Program-made: the position numbers and the translations under genes
The notes under the pieces: model-generated
Told to the model about the DNA's origin: nothing
Seen by the model: only the letters and a program-made list of their open reading frames with translations
Database searches by the model: none
Assembly (NCBI GenBank): GCA_947176505.1
Contig: CAMWQW010000020.1
Coordinates: 1-64,000 of the forward strand
Direction: 5' to 3'
Origin: an uncultured Lachnospiraceae bacterium
GTDB taxonomy: Bacteria > Bacillota > Clostridia > Lachnospirales > Lachnospiraceae
DNA length: 64,000 nucleotides
Shown here: in pieces, positions 58,125-64,000 of the stretch
Layout of the letters: every line of letters starts with the position of its first letter
How positions within the stretch are numbered: the first letter of the stretch is position 1

Positions 58125-58216
58125 AGCCTTACCGTGGAAAAACAAGTCTTGGCAAAGACTTTCACAGCAATCCCAATATTGGCATATGCAGGTTCGAATC
58201 CTGCCCCGGTAAGGCT
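58125..58216 (+). ncRNA. tRNA-like / Y-RNA-like noncoding RNA 2
   Basis: The ends form a perfect 10-bp stem, AGCCTTACCG (58125-58134) and CGGTAAGGCT (58207-58216). A T-arm (GCAGG-TTCGAAT-CCTGC, 58188-58204) is canonical. There is no D-arm. Bases 58136-58170 match 33 of 35 positions of RNA 1 (58006-58040), including the AAGTCTT/AAGACTT hairpin. A CCAATATTGG dyad follows. It starts only 22 bases after RNA 1 and ends before the ribosome binding site of the DUF2828 gene, so all are probably cut from one transcript. Confidence 0.75.
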
Positions 58217-58282
58217 TTATGTATATGGCAGGGAAATATCCGAGCAAGAATATTGAAAGTGAACCATAGGAGGGGAAGAGCG

Positions 58283-59797
58283 ATGAACTTTATGGAAAGA
58301 TTACATACGATGATAAATGATAATAAGAAGACAACGGAAAATGGTGCGGCAGGTTATAAAACCACGGGGAAGGCTCTGGTGGACTTGAATTTTGCGGCGG
58401 CGTCACTCCGGAATATGTCTGAGGCGGAGATTGTAAAGAGATTCATTCCGGCATTCTATGAAGACAGAATCCTTGCAATGAAGTGGCTGTTTTTCCTGCG
58501 TGACGTCAGAGGCGGTATGGGTGAGAGACGTTCGTTTCGTATCATCGTCCGTTATCTGGCGGAGCGTGAGCCGGGAATGATGGGCAGATTGATAGAGCTT
58601 ATGGCGGAGTATGGTCGGTACGACGATTTGTTATGCCTTTTTGATACCCCGCTTGAAAAGACCGTGCTTGCGGTACTGACAAAGCAGCTTCGGGAAGATA
58701 TGGTGAATAAGGAGAAAGACGGGAAGATTTCTCTTTGTGCGAAGTGGATGCCGGGTAACAATACTTCCTCTAAGGAGTCTAGGAGAAATGCGGTAAAGAT
58801 ACAGAACTTTATGGGTATGACGGCGAAGGAGTACAGACAAATGCTTTCTTCTCTGAGAGCTTATGCTGATGTGACCGAAGTGTACATGAGTGGAAACAGA
58901 TGGGATGAGATTGATTATACACGCGTTGCGTCCCGTGCAAACCTTCTATATCGGAAGGCGTTCCTGCTTAGGGATGGGGCACGCCGGAAAGAGTATTTGC
59001 AACAGGTGCAGGAGAATCAGGCGGTAATTCATGCGGGAGTGCTTATGCCGCATGAGATTGTGGCGCAGTATATGGTACGCATCGGCTGGCGGATGGAGAT
59101 AGGTGCAGAAGATGCGGCATTGGAGGCGTTGTGGAATAATCTTCCCGACGCGGTGGCGAAGGCGGGCAACGTGCTTTGCGTGGTAGACGGTTCCGGAAGT
59201 ATGTTGTGTCCGGTGGGAGACGCCAATACCACAGCGTTACATGTATCTAATGCGTTGGGGATTTACTTCGCGGAGCGTATGAGCGGCGCATACCGGGATA
59301 AGTTCATTACTTTTTCCGCAAATCCGAAGTATGTGGATTTGTCGAAGTGTCAAACGCTGCGGCAGAAACTGGAGCTTGCATTTGCAAACAATGACTGTAG
59401 CAATACGAATATAGAGGCGACTTTTGCGCTGATTTTGCAGACGGCGGTGCAAAACCGACTGCGGCAGGAGGAGCTTCCCGGGACGATTCTTGTGATATCC
59501 GACATGGAATTTGATGCGGCAGCGAGAGGATGTAGCATGGAGACGCTTTTTGAGACGATTGGGAGACGATTTGCGGGATATGGTTATCGGATGCCGAAAC
59601 TGGTGTTCTGGAATGTGAACAGCAGGACGAATGTGATTCCGGTGCGGGAAAATGAACTTGGAGTGGGACTGATCAGCGGTTTTTCGGTTCAAGTCTGTCA
59701 GATGGTTCTCTCAAATGAGTTGGACCCTTTCAGATGCCTGAAAAAGACACTGGATGGAGAAAGATACAGAAAAGTGGAGGAGAGATTATGTTCGTAA
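58283..59797 (+). CDS. DUF2828 protein, Ro60/TROVE-like with vWA domain
   Basis: The 504-aa protein has a helical-repeat N-terminal two thirds (FLRDVRGGMGERRSFRIIVR; AKWMPGNNTSSKESRR; VYMSGNRWDEIDYTRVASR). It ends with a vWA domain whose MIDAS motif is VVDGSGSM (about residue 304), with SNTNIEATF and ISDMEFD downstream. DUF2828 shares the general plan of Ro60: a ring-like helical RNA-binding part plus vWA. It probably binds the two tRNA-like RNAs encoded just upstream. ATG 58283 has AGGAGGGG in front. It overlaps rtcB by 10 bases. Confidence 0.85.
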   Translation: MNFMERLHTMINDNKKTTENGAAGYKTTGKALVDLNFAAASLRNMSEAEIVKRFIPAFYEDRILAMKWLFFLRDVRGGMGERRSFRIIVRYLAEREPGMMGRLIELMAEYGRYDDLLCLFDTPLEKTVLAVLTKQLREDMVNKEKDGKISLCAKWMPGNNTSSKESRRNAVKIQNFMGMTAKEYRQMLSSLRAYADVTEVYMSGNRWDEIDYTRVASRANLLYRKAFLLRDGARRKEYLQQVQENQAVIHAGVLMPHEIVAQYMVRIGWRMEIGAEDAALEALWNNLPDAVAKAGNVLCVVDGSGSMLCPVGDANTTALHVSNALGIYFAERMSGAYRDKFITFSANPKYVDLSKCQTLRQKLELAFANNDCSNTNIEATFALILQTAVQNRLRQEELPGTILVISDMEFDAAARGCSMETLFETIGRRFAGYGYRMPKLVFWNVNSRTNVIPVRENELGVGLISGFSVQVCQMVLSNELDPFRCLKKTLDGERYRKVEERLCS

Positions 59798-61020
59798 TAT
59801 ATGATGAGAAAACAAAATTTCCGGTAAAGACGTGGCTGTCCGGTATCGACAGGATGGAGGAGTCCTGCATTGAGCAGACTTACCATTTGGCGAATCTTCC
59901 TTTTCTACATAAGTGGGTGTGCCTTATGCCGGACACCCATACGGGAAAAGGAATGCCTATCGGCGGCGTAATTGCCACGAAGGACGTGATTATTCCAAAT
60001 GCAGTCGGCGTGGATATCGGATGCGGAATGGTATTTATGGCGACAGATATCAAGTATGAGGAAATCAGGAAAGTGATGGTGGGAACAGCTACGATTATGC
60101 AGTCCATGGTAGGGAATATTATGCGGACGGTCCCGGTGGGATTTGAAAAGCATAAGCAGAAACAGGTATCGGCTGTGCTTGACCGGGCGCTCGAGAATAT
60201 GGACCGGTATGAGGCGAATCCGGAGCTTATTCATCTGATTGAGGAAGGATATTTTCAGGTGGGAACGCTCGGAGGAGGCAATCACTTTATTGAATTACAG
60301 GAGGATGAGGAAGGCTATCTGTGCATTATGATTCATTCGGGCAGCAGACATCTGGGGAAGGAAATCTGCGACTGTTTTCATAATAAGGCGCGTGAAATGA
60401 ATCGTACATGGTATAGTGAGGTGCCGGATGAGTATCGATTAGCTTTTCTGCCGATTCATACAAAGGAGGGGCAGCAGTATCTTAACTGGATGAATCTTGC
60501 ACTGGACTATGCTTTCGAGAACAGGGAGCGCATGATGGATCAAGTATGTGATATTGTAAAAGAGCAGATAGAGAAGTACGCGGGACGGACGGTTTCTTTT
60601 ACCGACCGGATTAACTGTCACCACAATTATGCGGCTTTGGAGAATCATTATAATGCTAACGTCTGGGTACACAGGAAAGGAGCGACACGGGCAAGGCTCG
60701 GAGAACGCGCCGTCATACCGGGTGCCATGGGTTCCTACAGCTATGTGGTGGAAGGTAAAGGAAACGAGGAGTCTTTCTGCACTTCGTCACATGGTGCGGG
60801 CAGAGCTTATTCCAGAACCGGAGCAATGAATGCGTTTACGACAGAGCAGGTAATGGTTGACTTAAAAGAACAGGGTGTAGTTCTCGGTAAGAGGAAGAAG
60901 AATGATGTTGCTGAGGAGTGTAGATTTGCTTATAAGGATATTGACGAAGTGATGGCGCAACAGGCGGATCTGGTGACGCCGGTCAGAAAGCTTAAGACAG
61001 TGGGAGTAGTGAAAGGATAG
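59788..61020 (+). CDS. rtcB: RNA-splicing ligase RtcB
   Basis: RtcB joins RNA 2',3'-cyclic phosphate (or 3'-phosphate) to 5'-OH ends using GTP and Mn2+. The 410-aa protein has the metal-binding Cys in VDIGCGMVF, and GGGNHFIEL, HSGSRHLG, CHHNYA and the guanylated His in SHGAGRAYSR (His 335). All key residues are present. ATG 59788, with GTGGAGG upstream, overlaps the DUF2828 gene, so the two are translationally coupled. It is somewhat shorter than E. coli RtcB but in the range of the family. Confidence 0.95.
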   Translation: MFVIYDEKTKFPVKTWLSGIDRMEESCIEQTYHLANLPFLHKWVCLMPDTHTGKGMPIGGVIATKDVIIPNAVGVDIGCGMVFMATDIKYEEIRKVMVGTATIMQSMVGNIMRTVPVGFEKHKQKQVSAVLDRALENMDRYEANPELIHLIEEGYFQVGTLGGGNHFIELQEDEEGYLCIMIHSGSRHLGKEICDCFHNKAREMNRTWYSEVPDEYRLAFLPIHTKEGQQYLNWMNLALDYAFENRERMMDQVCDIVKEQIEKYAGRTVSFTDRINCHHNYAALENHYNANVWVHRKGATRARLGERAVIPGAMGSYSYVVEGKGNEESFCTSSHGAGRAYSRTGAMNAFTTEQVMVDLKEQGVVLGKRKKNDVAEECRFAYKDIDEVMAQQADLVTPVRKLKTVGVVKG

Positions 61021-61098
61021 TATTTGCCTCCTTGGTATGGTAAGGTGAACATATTGAGGAGGCGAATTGGGATTGCATACGTGAGACATTCGTTCTGT

Positions 61099-61305
61099 CT
61101 ATTCAGTCATAATTCCCCAACGGATTCCAAACTTATCAACAAAAACAACTCGACAAGAGCTGTATGGAGTGGCTTCCAGTTGATATATTTCTGTAGGAAG
61201 ATTATTCCAAAGTTCTGACCTCGTTTTGTTTTTCCTCATTTTCTCCAATATCTTTATATCCGGGTCTGGATATACTGTAAAGCTATCAACTTCTCCCATG
61301 TTCAC
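61099..61305 (-). pseudogene. C-terminal VOC fragment
   Basis: Sixty-eight codons end with LEATPYSSCRVVFVDKFGIRWG, the terminal strand pattern of PhnB-like VOC proteins (compare 47921-48307). The N-terminal half is missing, and the frame starts without a good ribosome binding site. Likely a decayed gene. Confidence 0.55.
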
Positions 61306-61422
61306 TCCAGTAATTACCGATTTTTCTTGATTCCAATGAAAACGATAATCGTATCATTCAATGTGTAAAAAGCTCTCGTGCTGCCTATTGTATCATACGA
61401 CCGGTTTAAAATTCAATAGGGC

Positions 61423-61480
61423 TTGACATATATGTTCGGCAAGTGTAGAATAAAAATAACATATTCGGCAAATGCAGAAT
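61423..61480 (+). promoter_or_regulatory. blaI-type promoter with paired operators
   Basis: TTGACA (61423-61428) and TAGAAT (61446-61451) have a 17-bp spacer. TTCGGCAAGTGTAGAAT (61435-61451) overlaps the -10, and TTCGGCAAATGCAGAAT (61464-61480) lies 29 bp downstream; 15 of 17 bases agree. Two repeats at this place are as expected for a BlaI/MecI repressor that controls its own operon. Confidence 0.75.
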
Positions 61481-61495
61481 GAAACGGAGGAAAAG

Positions 61496-61873
61496 ATGAA
61501 AAGATTACCGGATTCAGAATTGGAAATTATGATGATTATATGGGATTTAGACAAGCCGGTTACAAGGTTTGAAATTGAGGCACAGATGGATCAGGACAGG
61601 AAGCTTTCTCCCACAACAGTGCTTTCTTTTCTGTCCAGATTGCAGGAGAAGGGATTCCTTGATGTACAAAAATCGGGAAAAAATAATGTCTATCTTGCGC
61701 TGATTGACAAAGAAAGCTATATGCAGGCGGAGAGTAGAAGTATTTTAAAGCGTATTTATCAGAACTCCGCCAAGAATTTTATTGCCGCACTCTATGACGG
61801 CAACAGTCTTTCCGATGAAGAACTGAGGGAATTAGAGGACTATATCAGCGAAAAGCGCAGAGGAAAAGAATAA
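61496..61873 (+). CDS. BlaI/MecI-family repressor
   Basis: The 125-aa winged-helix repressor (LPDSELEIMMIIWDLDKPVT, then TTVLSFLSRLQEKGFLDVQK) has a helical dimerisation tail. It is normally inactivated by a cognate M56 sensor protease. That gene lies 1.2 kb downstream in the same direction. ATG 61496 follows CGGAGG. No beta-lactamase gene is seen in the window, so the controlled function may be the lipoprotein between them. Confidence 0.92.
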   Translation: MKRLPDSELEIMMIIWDLDKPVTRFEIEAQMDQDRKLSPTTVLSFLSRLQEKGFLDVQKSGKNNVYLALIDKESYMQAESRSILKRIYQNSAKNFIAALYDGNSLSDEELRELEDYISEKRRGKE

Positions 61874-63021
61874 TGGAGACCGACATGAGAAAAAAGGGGA
61901 ACGGTAAGATATTAAGCATTATAATAGCTGCAATTCTGCTTGTGGGCTGCGGTGGGCGCGCAAGTCAAGATAGAACAGACCAAGGAATGCCCAATCAAAA
62001 GACAGCGGAAGAAGGGTCAGCAGTACAGGAAGTAACAGACCAAGAGACAACGACCCAAGAATCAGAACATCATGAGACGACAGACGGGGCAGACACGGAT
62101 GCTGCCGATGTTACATCACAGGGTCAACAGCCCAAGCAGTCCGGAAATAATACTGCAGGTGAGGTACAGAACAGGCTGGTTGAGAGCAGAATCATACAGG
62201 AACATTCTTTTCCGGTAGAGTTAAACGGCTGGGGTGAAGTCACATTTGTATCCTACGAGCCGGATGATTCGCAAGAGGCGGACGCGTGGGAAGATGTCTC
62301 TTTCTATCTGCTAAGAGACGGAGAAATTCTCTATCAGTTTCCGTATATCGGAACGGGGCTTAATAGTCATTACGGGAGCTATTATGACATGACGTTTGTC
62401 ATGTTTACGGATACGAACGAAGACGGAAGAGAGGATGTCGTCATTGGGGCGCAATATATGACGGGTGCCGGACCGCAGGGAGCGATTCCTCATACGGTTG
62501 TGAGAATCTATGAGGACTGCGGTGATTATTTTACTTATAATGAGGGACTGAGCGAGAAAATATACGATTATCTTCCGTGGGAGAGTCATGTGATAGCGGA
62601 GGATGTAAGAAGGCTGCTTAGATTGATTGGCAGAAATGAAACTTTGACGAATTACGAAAGTTATTCGGGGAAATGGGCGGTGGGCGCCGGAGCTATCGCG
62701 GCATATGAGAATCCGGTACCTGCAAGCAGGAATGAGCTGACGTGCAGTATTCGCAACGGCAATGAATTTACCGGAAATATGTTTACCGAACAAGGAGGTA
62801 CGGAACGGCTTGCGTCTATAGAGGGGATAACGGGGACGATAGAGAACGGGGAATTGTTCTATGAATTTACCGATGACGGTTGGGGAGGGGCGGGAACACT
62901 CCGCATCGCGTTTTTGCCTAATCAGATTACGGTGGAGGTCTTAGATTACAGGATGTCAGAGGAAAATGCGAGCGGTTATGGAATCTCGGGGAGTTACGAA
63001 ATGATACGGGCGTATGAATAG
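61873..63021 (+). CDS. Unknown lipoprotein between BlaI and M56 sensor
   Basis: The 382-aa protein has a lipobox (ILLVGC, Cys about 26). A Gln/Thr/Glu/Asp-rich low-complexity linker runs to about residue 95, and a globular domain of unknown family follows with a calcium-loop-like DTNEDGREDV. ATG 61873 overlaps the blaI stop (TAATG); ATG 61885 is an alternative. Its position inside a BlaI-M56 pair suggests it is the regulated envelope protein, or helps sensing. Confidence 0.75.
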   Translation: METDMRKKGNGKILSIIIAAILLVGCGGRASQDRTDQGMPNQKTAEEGSAVQEVTDQETTTQESEHHETTDGADTDAADVTSQGQQPKQSGNNTAGEVQNRLVESRIIQEHSFPVELNGWGEVTFVSYEPDDSQEADAWEDVSFYLLRDGEILYQFPYIGTGLNSHYGSYYDMTFVMFTDTNEDGREDVVIGAQYMTGAGPQGAIPHTVVRIYEDCGDYFTYNEGLSEKIYDYLPWESHVIAEDVRRLLRLIGRNETLTNYESYSGKWAVGAGAIAAYENPVPASRNELTCSIRNGNEFTGNMFTEQGGTERLASIEGITGTIENGELFYEFTDDGWGGAGTLRIAFLPNQITVEVLDYRMSEENASGYGISGSYEMIRAYE

Positions 63022-63069
63022 GGCATATAATGACGAGAATTGCTAATACGGGATGGGAGATAAAGTGAA

Positions 63070-64000
63070 ATGAGCACAATCTTTTTCGATATACTTGAAA
63101 TCAATATTGTTGCGGCGGTCGCGATTATTATTCTATGCATATTCGCGGACAAACTGCGCGGACGGTACGGTGCGGAATGGATGAAACTGGTTTGGATTTT
63201 ATTGGCGGTGCGGCTTCTTATCCCTTATAATTTTTCACTGCCGATTATGGAAATCAGGCTGCTTAATTATGCCGGATTTGAGAAGGAAAGTCTTGGCGAG
63301 GAACAGGGAAGTGACTTGATTCCGGAAAATGAAGACGGAGCGAGCACAAATGGAGTGATGCTGCATGAGGCGGCGGAAGGACAAAAAGCCGGTTCCTCGT
63401 CGGAGAATGTTTCGACCGAGGCGGAAAGCCCGGAAGACAGCGGGAATGAAGATAGTGACGCGCAGGTAGCACAAAACCCGATTCAGGCAGCAAATATCAG
63501 CGGAGAAAGTTATGAAAGTCCGGTGGTGGAACAGACAAAACAACCGCAAGAGCTTAACGAAAACGGAATCCACCGACAAGCCGGCTCATTTTTCTACACA
63601 CGTCTTTTGGTCACAATATGGCTCACAGGAGTGGGAATCGGAGCTGTCTGTTTCATAGCAAGTTATCTGTTCTTTGCCGGCAGATATCAGAAGAGTCTGC
63701 GTCCGGTGAAGGATGCGCAGTTCATCAGACAAATATGTATGCTGCAAAAGAGGACAATCGGGCATGCGCGACTGATGGTCTATCAGAGTGCGGCAGTCGC
63801 AAGTCCGTGCCTGATGGGGATTGTCCGTCCGAAACTGGTGCTTCCGGCAGACAGGAGCAAATGGAAAAAGGCTGAACTGGAACTGATTATGGCGCATGAA
63901 ATGTGCCACTACCGTAGGAAGGACCTTTGGCTGAAAATGCTGATGGCAGCAGTCTGCTGTGTCCATTGGTTTAATCCTTTTGTCTGGCTGATGAAAAAGC
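63070..64000 (+). CDS. M56 BlaR1-type sensor peptidase (partial)
   Basis: The frame is open to the window edge (310 codons seen). Two membrane segments lie at the N-terminus (IVAAVAIIILCIFA; LVWILLAVRLLIP), and a third follows near residue 185. The zinc motif HEMCH is near residue 277, followed by a further hydrophobic part. About 95 polar, Glu/Ser/Gln-rich residues are inserted between segments two and three, more than in typical BlaR1. It should cleave the BlaI-type repressor on sensing a wall or envelope signal. ATG 63070 follows GGGAGATAAAG. Confidence 0.88.
   Translation, partial: MSTIFFDILEINIVAAVAIIILCIFADKLRGRYGAEWMKLVWILLAVRLLIPYNFSLPIMEIRLLNYAGFEKESLGEEQGSDLIPENEDGASTNGVMLHEAAEGQKAGSSSENVSTEAESPEDSGNEDSDAQVAQNPIQAANISGESYESPVVEQTKQPQELNENGIHRQAGSFFYTRLLVTIWLTGVGIGAVCFIASYLFFAGRYQKSLRPVKDAQFIRQICMLQKRTIGHARLMVYQSAAVASPCLMGIVRPKLVLPADRSKWKKAELELIMAHEMCHYRRKDLWLKMLMAAVCCVHWFNPFVWLMKK

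Noticed and set aside
61023..61067. rtcB terminator
   Set aside because: TTGCCTCCT and AGGAGGCGAA can pair, but the loop is long and no T run follows, so it is not called.

Overview
The window looks like a chromosomal segment of a low-GC Clostridia, most probably a Lachnospiraceae gut bacterium. The support is AGGAGG ribosome binding sites, sigma-A promoters with 17-bp spacers, the rplJL-rpoBC-rpsLG-fusA-tuf order, a T-box riboswitch, a MobV-type mobilizable element and LytTR/DUF3021 and BlaI/M56 gene pairs. The taxonomic call is inference from gene content; no rRNA is present.

Layout. 1-6.8 kb: a sugar-uptake operon (lipoprotein binding protein, two permeases, an alpha/alpha-toroid carbohydrate enzyme, a LacI-family repressor) with two near-identical LacI-type palindromes upstream. 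6.9-21.2 kb: the core ribosomal protein/RNA polymerase/elongation factor cluster, with an L10 leader, promoters, and a terminator that straddles the rpsL promoter. 21.1-31.2 kb: mobile DNA in the 3' end of tuf. A 7.7-kb integrative mobilizable element (repressor, excisionase-like protein, tyrosine integrase, RecA-fold ATPase, MobV relaxase, a SymE-domain protein and small unknown genes) is followed by a second segment with an AbiE toxin-antitoxin pair. The original tuf 3' end and terminator lie displaced about 9.9 kb downstream.

31.2-48.3 kb: an eroded accessory region. It holds a tyrosine phosphatase, a TOTE-type primase-helicase, several broken genes (GNAT, AlbA_2, IS256, two VOC-type fragments and DUF1016), a MORN-repeat lipoprotein, an M3 peptidase, acetyltransferases and a methionyl-tRNA synthetase under a Met T-box. 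48.5-55.6 kb: a chemoreceptor, a kinase-like phosphotransferase, an iron-sulfur membrane protein, and an ABC exporter with LytTR and DUF3021 partners.

55.5-61.0 kb holds the most interesting locus: two WYL-domain regulators divergent from a unit that encodes two tandem tRNA-like noncoding RNAs sharing a 35-nt module, a DUF2828 (Ro60-like, vWA) protein and the RNA ligase RtcB. It looks like a regulated RNA-repair system with Y-RNA-like partners. The window ends with a BlaI-type repressor, a lipoprotein and a truncated M56 sensor peptidase.
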